NCBI GenBank assembly: GCA_918026815.1
Contig: CAKJVC010000148.1
Coordinates: 124,001 to 188,000, forward strand
Direction: 5' to 3'
Length of the DNA: 64,000 nt
Source: Chalara sp. BL73
Lineage: Eukaryota > Ascomycota > Leotiomycetes > Helotiales
Part shown: piece by piece, positions 47,321-57,734 of the stretch
Numbering within the stretch: the stretch's first letter is position 1
How the letters are laid out: each line of letters opens with the position of its first letter
Notes under the pieces: generated by a model
The model's database searches: none
Told to the model about the DNA's origin: nothing
What the model saw: only the letters and a program-made list of their open reading frames with translations
Translations under genes and position numbers: made by a program

Positions 47321-48293
47321 CTATGCTGGACAGTCATCGACACCATTTGCTGCGTATATACAGTACGAGGAAATTCCAGACCCGAGCTTGGTGGGCTCAG
47401 CACCGCTGTTATTGCCTTGGTACCAGGTACAAATGTTATCCACGTCGTCAGCACATGTACCAGAAATGGTTGCGGTGTCCCCATAGTTTGAATTAACTCC
47501 GGCAAGTACAGAGCCTCCGACGGCCCATACGCCAGACATAACAACGGTTCTTTTATATTGCGTTCCGCAATTTCCACAAGAGCGGCTATTCAGAAGCGAG
47601 TAGTTAGCACTTGTTCCAACAGGTGGCTCAAAAGTGTCTGCGTGTGGCCCAAACTTACTAGACCTTTCCAAAGTCCTGAGCATAGAAATCCTTGATGTTA
47701 ACGGTTCCTCCGCCGTTGTGTTGGATAATCTTATCACTGGCATGGAAAGCACCACCTCCTATAATGTAAGAGGTTCCAGAAGTTTGCTTGATCGTCAAGG
47801 CATCTGTTGAAATTTAGCCTTCATCACAGGGAGGCACGGCTTTTAAATATATATACCCTCGCATACGTCTGCCCACCATACGTTCTGGATGGTGCAAGGG
47901 CCTAAACAATGAACGCCTTCAAGCTGGTTTGCGCCAATAATGACATTCTTCAAGGTGCCGCCGCTCTGGACTAGGAAGACCGCATCGGCGTCTCCTCCTT
48001 CACCACCATCGGAGCATGAAACTAGTATAGTGAGCATGTATATAAGCAGTGAAGCAGAGAACCATACCTCCACGATCATATCTGTACATTCCACCGTCGA
48101 AGGAAGCTCCGGCAGCAATGGTCTTAGGAGTAGAGAGGGCGGAATAACCCTTGGATGCAGGGAGGGTATTTGTAGCGAACCTTTTTCCAAGCACAGGAGT
48201 AGGCGGCTCAGCCGTAGGCTCAGGCATTGGAGCTGGCGAGGCCAAGACTCCGAGAACGCCTGAGAGCAAGAGAAGTGCTGAAGAGAACTGCAT
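47321..48293 (-). CDS. Secreted pectate lyase, polysaccharide lyase family 3
   Basis: Four exons on the minus strand (48068-48293, 47857-48021, 47659-47803, 47321-47585) give 266 residues. A signal peptide ([18 protein letters not shown]) and a short Pro/Glu propeptide with a KR site ('[10 protein letters not shown]') precede the right-handed beta-helix. PL3 signatures are '[25 protein letters not shown]', '[22 protein letters not shown]', '[27 protein letters not shown]' and 'RTVVMSG', with the paired cysteines of the family. The enzyme cleaves pectate by beta-elimination with calcium and helps break down plant walls. Exon 3 ends at a GTAAGT donor; an earlier GTCTAG would break the frame. 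It lies in gene-poor surroundings, as secreted plant-wall enzymes of fungi often do. Confidence 0.92.
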
Positions 48294-50556
48294 GATGAAG
48301 CTTTGATTTGAGGCCGGCTTTGATAGGTGATACAGGAAAGATTCCTCATAATTGATCAAGATGACATCTTTATATGCTTTCTGGCAGATGATGCCGGAGA
48401 AATTTTGCACGAGAATACAGACTGACATCCTGCCAAGGTGAGTACAGTGGAAAATGAAACATATTCAGTCTGCCACGAGGCTGCTCTATGATTCCCTCAT
48501 TCCCACCAGCCAGCGTCGTCCTTCATTCAGGCACCGCGTTCTGTGAGCTGGTTGACTCGAATTTTCGAGAGATACTCTGAATGCCATTCGCCTATCTGAT
48601 GTGGCCGGCCCGATGTAACGGTCGACTGGGTTTTACCCCACAGACAAGCAGATCTGGGAAAGATCAGGAAATAAACGCAGACATTGATTCAAGGACGAGA
48701 GCACGACCGACGCCTGAATCTGGGGTACATGGAATCCCACCAATGGGGATGCGCTATTTTCTCGCCAAGATTGCATTTTGAAAAGGGGGGACGTCAGCTT
48801 CAAGGACACCATCAACCGATCTGTTTGGAAGTAGACAAGGCTTGAAACAAACGCACATGGGCCATTCGGTACTAAGGTCGACTGCAACCCTCGATTTAAT
48901 TCGCCGGCTTTCATTCGGACAAACAGCAGACCTCACAATAAAATAGGTCACACATGGAACGCCTCAATAACGACAAATGAAAATCGAAAGCGGAAAAGAT
49001 ACCATCCTTAGAAGGCTTTGGTCGGTGGACAGAACGAAAAAACATTTGATGCTAGGAGCAGCAGTTGATATGTTGCATAAATCAAATGATCTTCTCACTC
49101 TCTCATGATAACTCCTCCAGAGCCTCACAACAACATTCGTATCAAGCTGTAGCAACATTCATACAGTTCATACAACGCATTCTGCTACGGATATAATAGA
49201 CAACCAACAATGTAACAGCATATATTTCGTTCAAGAAAGATATAAGCCCTTGCGCGCAAGATCTTAAATCCTCCAATGCTTGGATCTGCCAAGAAGCGAC
49301 GACGCATAAATGAACACCGTGGGCCAGAAGGCTTCTGCTCCTATCATATCAGAATCGCCAATCCATAACAGACTCATCTTAAGACTACAATGTTCCTTTC
49401 GAGAGCTCGGACCGACTTACCCATCGAGCTTAGCACGGTCTTAATAGCCTACTTCTCTGGTTTGTCTACAATCTAGCGGCTCTGAAAGTCTGAGAGTGCT
49501 GTTGCAATTCTCCGAAAAGCATTACAGTACACTTGCTTTGAGCTTCTGAAGCACATCAGCATCGTTTCACGCTTTTGTTCTAACAGTTGACTGCCATGAC
49601 CATGGTGAAGTCTTTCTAATTGTCTCGCCTTGTCTGAAAGAATTAGGCTATCGATGCCCGAGTCAAAATAGCTCCAGCGCGCTCAGATTCCCAGTTCACC
49701 AATTGTGGCCACGATGGTTTTTTTCAGGAACTAGCGATGCGGGAAATGATCTTGCGCTTGCTTTTGATAGTCGGGACCGAGAATGAAGCTTTTATTCCTA
49801 ATCTTCATTTTAGGGGAGCCAAAATTGGATTCGAAAAGCTAAGGGGCTTGACCACTGAATACCTCCATTAGATTGAACGTTTAAGAGCCCCCCCCCGTCC
49901 TCCCGTGCGATTGTCCGTCCTTGATCCCAAATTCTACAGCGATGAAATAGGAGCCGATTTTGGCACAGCTAGTACTTTTTTCGATTTATTGTATGCTCGA
50001 TAATGTTTATGCGACTGTAAAAAAATTAGACAAACTTTCTATTTACCAATTAAACTTAACTTCTCAATTTATTAAAAAGCGTTCAATGTCAAAATTTTCG
50101 ACTGTAGTAAAAGAACTGAGTATTAGCAGTTTGTGCTAAGATCATCCGCCGAAGAGCCAGGTTGTGATCACTTCGGCTCGGTCACGTGCATGATATTAGA
50201 TTGAACTATACGTCTGGCAGGCCATATATGAAGAATCATCTTAGCAGTTACGAAACAGAATCTAGGTATGAGTCGTATTATTTTGCGCAGTTTCAAGGGG
50301 CGTGGTTGTGCGGAGGTTCAGTTATATCCGCTATTTAAATCCTTGGCCGAAGGTTGTGGCCGCTTTCTCATCCGAGTCTATGTTGCACAAGTTGTGTTCT
50401 CCGTGGCCGAACCACATAACCCAGATCACATTCCGGGGCCTCATCTCATGATTTTACCTCTTCTGGTCTCCTTAGTCTCTTTCATACTTTGGTGGATTAT
50501 GGAGTTATGCTTCATGCGATGGCGCCGTCCGCTCTAGGTTTGACTTCCACGAGATA
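48294..50556. other. Intergenic region with two promoters
   Basis: About 2.3 kb between the divergent PL3 and SDR genes. TATA-like elements lie near each gene. A C9-type run occurs near 49890. An 89-codon open frame at 50268-50537 has a hydrophobic end but no family resemblance. Confidence 0.45.
48368..48374 (-). promoter_or_regulatory. TATA box of pectate lyase gene
   Basis: TATAAAG on the minus strand about 75 bp upstream of the pectate lyase ATG. Confidence 0.5.
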
Positions 50557-50563
50557 TATAAAG
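50557..50563 (+). promoter_or_regulatory. TATA box of SDR gene
   Basis: TATAAAG about 80 bp upstream of the ATG at 50643. Confidence 0.5.
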
Positions 50564-50642
50564 GTCGTGTGAGACGCCCGCAATGTCGTTCTCGGTATAC
50601 AAACCCATTAATTTTACCTCTCAGTCTAGAATATAAGTTAAC

Positions 50643-51542
50643 ATGTCATCCATACCAGAAAACGCGGTCTGGTTTATTACAGGTTGCTCCTCTGGCCTGG
50701 GTCAACACCTTAGTCAAGTGGTCTCGAGCCACCCTTTTTATCGCGTCGTTGCAACTGCACGCAAAGCTTCATCCCTTTCATATCTCCCAGACTCACCGAA
50801 TATCCTTAAACTGGCATTAGACGTCACGTCACCCGCCTCAATCACTTCAGCCATCAAGGAAACAATCTCTAAGTTTGGACGCCTCGATGTCCTGATCAAC
50901 AACGCAGGCTACGGCCTAATGGGCGATACGGAAGCTATCTCGGATGCTCAAGCTCGAGCACAGCTTGAGACAAACTTCTGGGGAGCCGTCAACATGACCA
51001 AAGAAGTCCTTCCCATCTTCCGCGAGATCAACCCAGCTGGAGCAGGCGGCATTGTCGTTCAAATATCCTCCGTTGGCGGTTACCTTGGTTTTCAAGGCAG
51101 TGCGTTCTACCATGCCTCCAAGTTTGCGCTGGAAGGCTTCACGGAGGCGGTTGCCAAGGAGATGTTCCCAGAGTGGAATATACGCTTCATGATTTTTGAG
51201 CCGGGCGGAATCCAGACGGAATTTGCGAAGGGGAGCTTGCAATCTGCGGATAGACATCCTGCTTATGTAGATCCGAAGGGTCCGACTAGTCAGCTGCAAG
51301 AGTATTTGGCAGCACCTGCTGCGCAGGAAAATTTTGCGCTGCCCGAGGTTATGGCGAAGACGGTAGTCAAGGTTGTTGCGTCTGATGATTTGCCACTTAG
51401 ATTGCCGGCCGGAAGTGACGCTTGGGGGATGATCAAGAAAGATGTTGATGATACATTGAAAGAGTTGGAAAAGTGGAAGGCAGTCAGCCAGAGCTGCTCG
51501 AGTGCTGAGCTGCTTGCCAGCATTGATTTTTTAAATAGATGA
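50643..51542 (+). CDS. Short-chain dehydrogenase/reductase (classical SDR)
   Basis: An intronless frame of 299 residues. It is a classical SDR: the nucleotide motif 'TGCSSGLG' near residue 14, 'ARKASS' after beta-2 (basic residue, so NADP(H) is likely), 'LALDV', 'NNAGYGLMG', and the catalytic Ser in 'ISSVGGYLGF' with 'YHASK' (Tyr/Lys). 'PGGIQTEF' follows. Similarity is to the fungal group of oxidoreductases often annotated as NAD(P)-binding or retinol-dehydrogenase-like. The physiological substrate is unknown. The start is supported by a TATA box 80 bp upstream and by the family N-terminus (VWFITG). No biosynthetic cluster surrounds it. Confidence 0.93.
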   Translation: MSSIPENAVWFITGCSSGLGQHLSQVVSSHPFYRVVATARKASSLSYLPDSPNILKLALDVTSPASITSAIKETISKFGRLDVLINNAGYGLMGDTEAISDAQARAQLETNFWGAVNMTKEVLPIFREINPAGAGGIVVQISSVGGYLGFQGSAFYHASKFALEGFTEAVAKEMFPEWNIRFMIFEPGGIQTEFAKGSLQSADRHPAYVDPKGPTSQLQEYLAAPAAQENFALPEVMAKTVVKVVASDDLPLRLPAGSDAWGMIKKDVDDTLKELEKWKAVSQSCSSAELLASIDFLNR

Positions 51543-53565
51543 TGGAGCAAAAAGCTCCCTGTGAAGCGGCCTGTATTTTATACCTATTGTTGATATAGCT
51601 ATAGCACTATATTCAGTGCTTTCTTCCGTTCCTTCCATCGTCACTCAAGAATTTCTGTTGTATCATTTGTTTTTGTTAACCACAATATTGCTATAGTACG
51701 ATACTTTCAGAGCTTCAGAACTCGTGGCATGATTCTAGTGTGTTGGTTTTTAGACAGAAGTAGATTCACAGAGCTGTACCTGGAGTTTTGCCCTACTAAG
51801 AGGTTTAGGAAGTGCACAGAGTCCCAGCGTATTATACCATGTTAGAGCTAACTCGTATTTATTATTCCATCATAGAGAATCCGAGTTAGCCGATTCTAAG
51901 TCCCATATGAACCATAACGCGACTTCCACAATGCCTCAACCATGCACACACGGTATTTACGTGCTCTACAATAGGACAATCCGTTTGTCTCATCCTTGCT
52001 GTCAGCTCACCTGTCTATCAGATATATCACCAACGGTTCTTCTTTGCACTTATCTGGTGCCTTTCAAATGAATATCGATAAAGTGAAATGGAAATCGCAA
52101 ACGTGGAGGTGTGTGTGCTTGGCATGGATCGGTACAAGGGGGGTTACCAGCCTGTGTCAGGGTGCCTGAAATCTTAATATACGAAGGTACAGCGGTCAAT
52201 GTTTGTGATATTTCAGGCCTGTAATATATACCAATCGTTAGATGTTTAGTTCGGGTATTTATTTATTTTATATGCCTCACAAACTTGCCAAGAAACTCGT
52301 GACACACTCAAAGGGGTTTTCCTCCTGTCCCCGCCGCTCCCCCTCTCTCAAGATCTTGTCTTTCGTCCCCAGGTTTGAAATTTTTCTTTCTGCCGCCGAC
52401 GATCCCGTCAACAATAGGGATCTCCCAAAAAAGGTCTGGATCGACCTTGCTGTCAGGGATGGGAATGCAGCTGTCCTCGGTGGCCCAGATCGATCTCACG
52501 ACCGGCCACCCATCTACATTATCATCACTATTATCACCACGATCGGGGAGGAAATGTGATTGATATTGCACCCCACCGAATCCCTTGCGACAAGAGTGCC
52601 TAAGCTGGTGCCAAAAGTCGTCCGAGAGCCGCGTATCGGCTTCACCAAGGGCCTCCGACCGGCATCGTATGTAGATTTATGGCTTTTCGGCCTCAGCCAG
52701 CGGAAGCCCTTTCTGGAGTCCCCCTAGCCTTACATGATGCAAATGGCTGGTTTGTGGCTGGTCTTGTGTCGCCAAACCAAAGAACAAAGGGGAACACGGT
52801 TCGACCGGCGCAAGGTCCAAAATACGTGGGAAGAGGCAAGGCAGGCTCGAGAGGAAAAGCCAGCAACCCTACCGCCGTCGTCACCAACATTCCTGGTGCC
52901 TTGCCGCATGTTGCTGGAAAGGAATGGATGCGTTTGTTGTTATGTCGGGTTTGCTCTTGGCCCGGGAAAAACAATTAACGATGGATACGGATCAAGTTTC
53001 CAGAAATTCGGGTTGTCAGCCACCAGTAGAATCTACCCCACGTCTCACCAGCGCCTCAAACCTGGACCTTCTTCTGTGCAACCTTGTACAAGATCACGAG
53101 ATGTCCTCTCTCGAAAGGCTCTAGAATACCCGTTTTCCTATGTGCGCCGCAGAAGGCCGGTCTTATGCCAGTATCTCCCACTCACAGTTAAGTACGGAAG
53201 ATGTACGATTCTTGTTTATTTTCCTTTCCTTTCCTCTTATTCCTTAGGTTCTGGAATCCGCCAAATGCAGGGCTGCGTCCTTTCCAACTTTGTGGGCGCG
53301 AGGGGCCGTTTCGGTAACGACGATCGATCGGACTAGGTAGATTTATTTTGATCTGACAGCTCAGTATCACAACAGTGAACAAACTTTTAGGCTGCAGGAA
53401 GTTTTGTATAGGAGAAGAGGTTCATATGAATATATAGTATCCCAAATGCTGCCGCTTGTATTACGCTTTCAGTTCTATGGCTATTGATTCTTTACATAAT
53501 GATCTCGTTCTGCCTATGTTCTCTCGCCTTCCACGCCTTCATTCCACGGCAGATCTCTCGGTACC
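51543..53565. other. Intergenic region, no supported gene
   Basis: 2 kb. A 200-codon open frame (52734-53336) overlaps other frames of similar length and lacks family signal, so I treat it as chance. The part before 53565 is C/T-rich, as expected of a leader. A small inverted repeat (GCTAACTCG...CGAGTTAGC) lies near 51847-51890. Confidence 0.45.
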
Positions 53566-54624
53566 ATGCCAACCTTCGAATTCCTAGGGGGCGTTTTCAC
53601 TATCGATTTCCAGCATATCTTAAGCCCCATGCCCATTACCCAAGAGGTATTGAGCGCCCGGCCCCCGTCAACACCATCCAGCGGCACACTGAAGAGAAAG
53701 AGGATGAATTTCAGTAAGCCGCTCCCAGCATTACCGTCAGAGGCGCATCCCACGATAAAGACAGTGTTGCAGGATAAGAGAGACAATGGGTCCTTGTGTT
53801 GGACAGATCGTCGACCTTCCGAGATATCGTGCCCAAGCATGATGACAGACTCGTTCTCCTCGACATCGGACGTAGGTCTGGAGGACTACGGCGACTACAC
53901 CTCCCCGGATGGGTGGGACTCGTATTGGTCTACCGTGCAGGACTCGTCAAGGCCACCATCATGCTACCTCGATGTAGCCATCCGACCACAACTACGCAGC
54001 CAGCTGTCCCATGAGAATCGCAACTTCGCGTCCTCCGACCTCTCAAAACTAAACCCCCACAGCTCAACAGAAAATCTCTATATGTCCGCCATCAACTGCT
54101 CCACTCCCAGCCTCCCCGAGCCACGCAAGAAGAGATCACAAACTCTCTCGCCCTTTCTTCCTCCACCGATCCCATCCACACCTCTTGCTTGGCCTGGAGA
54201 CACCGAAAAATCTCTTCACTTAGCTCGGCCACGAGCATACACCACTCCTTCGCAGGCCAGCAACAAGACATGGCCTCCCTCCAACCTCAGCACGTGCACC
54301 ACGCTCAACTCCCAAACCTCATCTACTGAGAGCTCACCATTATATATGAAATGTCCTCCACCATCCCCACTGATCACTCCAGCGCTGTCGGTACTACCGC
54401 CGTTTGATCTTGACAGCGAAGTTTCCTATTTTGATGATGACGATGAAGAGGAGTCGGCACGCACTAAGCTGGTCAAAGTGTTTCGGCGACGAGGTAGCTC
54501 GAACACTGGTGGCGAAGCTACACTGGAGAAGGAGCCTTTGCCCGTAAGGCCGAAGGGAAGGTTCCGCAAACGCGTGAGTGACGCGAACCAGACTCTGAAA
54601 GGCGTATTCGGCATCAAGAAATGA
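53566..54624 (+). CDS. Uncharacterised Ser/Pro-rich protein, probably disordered
   Basis: An intronless frame of 352 residues. The first ATG (53566) may be replaced by the second in frame at 53629 (MPITQEV...). I do not recognise a domain. The protein is rich in Ser, Pro and Thr with short motifs 'PLPALP', 'LPPPIPSTPLAWPGD' and 'PPPSPLITPALSVLPPF', which resemble SH3-binding or phosphorylated linker segments. An acidic patch 'FDDDDEEE' is followed by a basic C-terminal tail ending 'KRVSDANQTLKGVFGIKK'. The conserved-looking tail suggests the protein is real, and codon use is like its neighbours. Possible roles are scaffold or regulatory, but this is only inference. Confidence 0.65.
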   Translation: MPTFEFLGGVFTIDFQHILSPMPITQEVLSARPPSTPSSGTLKRKRMNFSKPLPALPSEAHPTIKTVLQDKRDNGSLCWTDRRPSEISCPSMMTDSFSSTSDVGLEDYGDYTSPDGWDSYWSTVQDSSRPPSCYLDVAIRPQLRSQLSHENRNFASSDLSKLNPHSSTENLYMSAINCSTPSLPEPRKKRSQTLSPFLPPPIPSTPLAWPGDTEKSLHLARPRAYTTPSQASNKTWPPSNLSTCTTLNSQTSSTESSPLYMKCPPPSPLITPALSVLPPFDLDSEVSYFDDDDEEESARTKLVKVFRRRGSSNTGGEATLEKEPLPVRPKGRFRKRVSDANQTLKGVFGIKK

Positions 54625-55085
54625 AGAAAAGATCAATTCAGAGTGAGACACGATGGGTAATGATGTAATGTACGAACGGTCCGGGATGGTGTGATGAGGA
54701 TCTGAAGATGTATGATTGATGAAGAAGGCAATATATCGGCGTATGAGTGTATGTGTGTATTCATCGGCATTGTGGTCTAAAAAAAGTCTGTAGGAAAAGA
54801 AGGACAAAGATCAGGGCTGTCATCGATTGACGCCTTAACCTCGTGGTAAAGCAATAATAGTATTACTTCAGTGACCTGGAAATCAGCAAAGAATAAGTAT
54901 AATTTTCCGTATCATCGTCACGCACGTCCAAGCCGGGGAACTTAATCTTACTAGTCCCACGGAGTAATGAGTATAGGTAGGTAGGTGATTTGGTGAATAA
55001 TCCCTTCTCCCAAAGATATGAAGTTAGGACATAAATGTCACCTAAGAGATAAATTAATGACTTTGTGAGGCAGAGATATATATCT
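54625..55085. other. Intergenic, 3' flank before the second element
   Basis: 460 bp. The 3' flank of the preceding gene, with rising AT content toward the element. A TAGGTAGGTAGG microrepeat lies near 54976. Confidence 0.4.
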
Positions 55086-55170
55086 CGGTTAATATCTCAA
55101 ATACCATCAAAGAGTGCCGATATTTCTGAAATACCTTTTTTTTTTACTCCTATCTGGCCATACTTTTTAA
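55086..55170 (+). repeat. Left inverted repeat of the 55-kb element
   Basis: Imperfect inverted partner of about 55810-55893. Confidence 0.75.
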
Positions 55171-55490
55171 AACAATAGTATATCAGATAAAGGCCAAAAA
55201 AAGAATATTATTTGAGATATTTCTGAAATACTGTAACAAACAAAAGGCAGCAGGAAAATTGCAATATAGCAAATAAAGACACGTATATAGTAGAAACAAG
55301 TAACTAGCAAATGCAGAAGTAAGCGTATTGTATTAATATGAAATATGGGTCTATAAATCTATGACAGGCTCAAGCTTGCTTTCTTCCAAAAAAATTTGGC
55401 TTTTTTTTGATATTTTTCGCTTTTCGACGGGGTCCTAGATTGTCACAAGCTTGTGACTTTGGCATCTCCGAAAGTACTATAGCAGGTAAA

Positions 55491-55693
55491 GCCCACGACA
55501 ATCTAGGCTATACGCTTTTATAGTAGCCGTAAACCTGTAGCTGGTCATAGGCGAAGTACGCCGTTTGCAGCCCAGAAGCACTGTAACTGAAGCCTGTGAC
55601 AGTTTAGGCCATATGCTTTCGTAAAAGCTGTAAGCCTGTAGCTGGCTATAGGCTGGGTACGCCATTTGCAGCCCTGGAAGTACTGCAGCTGAA
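55491..55693. repeat. Two-copy imperfect tandem repeat, unit about 102 bp
   Basis: Unit 1 (55491-55591) and unit 2 (55592-55693) both read GCC..., then TAGGC(T/C)ATA, CCTGTAGCTGG and TACGCC(G/A)TTTGCAGCCC. They differ at roughly a fifth of positions, many of them C/T or G/A changes. Confidence 0.8.
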
Positions 55694-55809
55694 AACCCTA
55701 ATCCTTTTTGTAAGGAAACTTATCCTATATCCAAATTCTTGAATGGATCCTGGCTGTTACACATATATTCTATTTACAGCGTATGTTGAAAGATATCTTG
55801 TATACCATA

Positions 55810-55893
55810 AAAGTGTTATGGCCAGATAGAGTCAAAAAAATATGGTATTTCAGAAATATCGCCACTTCTTGATGGTATTTGAGATATTAACCG
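55810..55893 (-). repeat. Right inverted repeat of the 55-kb element
   Basis: Imperfect inverted partner of about 55086-55170. Confidence 0.75.
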
Positions 55894-56457
55894 TTTATAT
55901 TTACCATAATCCATGGCTCTTATGATGCCATCTCACTCTCCCTCCAGCGATCGATATCTCCCTATTTAAGCCAATACCCCAAGGTATCCTCTTTCTTAAG
56001 CAATATTCTGTTTCGGGTCACGACAGGGCATCACGAGGTACCTCTGCCAATAGTTCCTTTAATCCATCGCAGCATCAACTATAACTCAGTAGCCTGAGTA
56101 GTTGATGAAAGCCATGACCGCTCACAAACTAGACAAGGACTATAGAGCTTTACGCTTTTGGTGGTAGTTTAGGAACGAATTAATGATAGCTAGTTGTATT
56201 TCTTCGCTGCCTCAGCAGAGCTCTCGAGTCTTGATGCCTCCTTCGCTGCCTGATCTTTCGCCTTCTCCTCGGCAATACGCTCGCGTATTCTCGCTGTGTC
56301 TCTGCCCACTTGGCCAACTCTGATTTGTGAAGGGCGTAACGTAGAACAACCTGTATAGAAAGTACAGAGAGCTAGCAATTCTAGTTGTATAAAAGGGATG
56401 TATCAGAGGTTGCATCAGGAGAAAATTGGAGATTCAAGACATGAAATAAACGCTATT
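55894..56457. other. Flank of element with a worn coding remnant
   Basis: Minus-strand frames at about 56190-56415 encode a charged helix ('ARIRERIAEEKAKDQAAKEA') that may be the displaced C-terminal tail of the broken exonuclease next to it. Another frame over the same DNA reads 'ELAKWAETQREYA', so a frameshift may lie between the two. Nothing else is seen. Confidence 0.4.
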
Positions 56458-57734
56458 TTAAAGACAGGCCCTGGGCAGGTTGGCCTCGCTGTTGATATAC
56501 ATGGGAAATTTGAGATTTAAATGGGAGGCTTGTGCTTTGTGTACTATGTAGTATACTAAATAACTTGCCTCTCTAGTAGCAAACACGTCCTCCAAGCAAC
56601 CGTGCATTCCTCTTTTCGTCCGAAATTCGATACCGAAAAGACCATCGACCAAGTTTTGTAGACTCCACCGGGGACTTGAAACCCCAATAGCATTCTTATT
56701 AAGAATTCACGAGTCGACAACCTGACTATGTATAATCCCTAAAACGCCCAAGTTATTGGGCAGAGCATGACCAACGATAATCGTGTCAGCATCGACGAAT
56801 CTCCAGATTTGGTCGCAGCCCTCCTCCCATCCATTTAGCGCCTCACGGTTATAGATGACAGCGCTCATGACTCTTGGTGTGATACCATGAATTCCCCATC
56901 CCTACTCTGCGATGTCCCGGTTCGGTGCTACGAAATTGTCAAGCAATACCTCCCCAGTTAAATAGTCTACCAAGCTCACATAGATAGCCACCTGTGGTCC
57001 ATCCGCTGCTCCTGCCATCTCGCAATCGAGAACAACAGCCTTGCGTTTGTCGAAAGCAGGATCGCCCACAGGGCTAAATGCCCATTGTCTGCAAACTTCC
57101 GCCTTTGGAGTATCTACGAAGTAGTGCGCTTGAGCAGTGCATGCCTTCGATTCTCCACAGCAAGAATATAGTCGAGGGCCGTTATTTTGCGCCTGTAAAT
57201 AGTATAAGGTCAATAAATGCTGGACATTTGTGAGATTTAGCTTCACATACTGATTTGAGCAGCTCCCCAGTGTGAACAAGGCACAGCTTGGAGCCTAAGC
57301 TCCTCTGCAATTCTGTGAGATATTAGCTTTCATATCAAGTGTGTCAATCGGTCGTCATCCTTGGCATACTCGCTATGGCATTTCAAGCATTTACGAAGGC
57401 CTGCAAGCTCTGTGTCTCTGAAAGGTGACAGCGTAAAGTGATGTTTTCGGAGTTCCTCGACCGAGTGGTGATTTTGGGAAAGCGATAGAAAAGTATCTTG
57501 TCCTTTCAACCGGGAAATCGTTGACCATCGGTTATTGGCTGCTGCTGGAAATGTTCTCTGGAGAGATTCGAAAGCTGCGCTGGTTGGCCCCCTTTGACCA
57601 GCGTTCCTTGCTTTTGCGCGTTGCTTGATGTGAAAGGGGCTGTTGCCAAAGTGCGCATCCAAGCCGCATTGAGAGGTGAAATGACGGTCAGGATGTTGTC
57701 CACAAGAGAAATATGCAGCTGAGGCAATAGACAT
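56458..57734 (-). pseudogene. Rex-type DEDD RNA exonuclease with two nonsense codons
   Basis: Minus-strand exons 57370-57734, 57251-57299 and 57192 onward. The N-terminus has a zinc-finger-like segment ('YFSCGQHPDRHFTSQCGLDAHF'), then a cysteine/histidine region ('CLKCHS', 'CLVHTGELLKS', 'LYSCCG') and the exonuclease domain: ExoI 'VVLDCEMAG', ExoII 'DADTIVVGHALPNN', and near the end 'HGCLEDVFATREA' (ExoIII). The Rex family trims RNA 3' ends. Two stops break the domain in frame: TAG at 56902-56904, where the family has Trp, and TGA at 56707-56709. Sequence similarity continues past both in the same frame to TAA at 56458. Exon 2 limits are the least certain part, and its best acceptor (GAGGAG) is unusual, so an indel there is also possible. 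Confidence 0.7.

Larger units (their letters stand above)
55086..55893. mobile_element. Second inverted-repeat element with internal tandem repeat
   Basis: About 808 bp flanked by imperfect inverted repeats of roughly 80 bp. The left arm starts CGGTTAATATCTCAAATACC and continues to CTGGCCATA, and the right arm reads the same in reverse complement with a handful of mismatches and small gaps. Inside lies a tandem duplication (55491-55693). No long open frame exists. It is probably a non-autonomous DNA transposon. The arms share the (A)AATACCAT word with the element at 44.3 kb, but the two are otherwise different. Confidence 0.75.

Noticed and set aside
50268..50537. 89-codon frame ending in a hydrophobic stretch upstream of the SDR
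   Set aside because: It ends just before the SDR TATA box and shows no similarity; treated as chance.
52734..53336. 200-codon plus-strand frame
   Set aside because: Overlaps other long frames in both directions, with irregular composition and no motifs.
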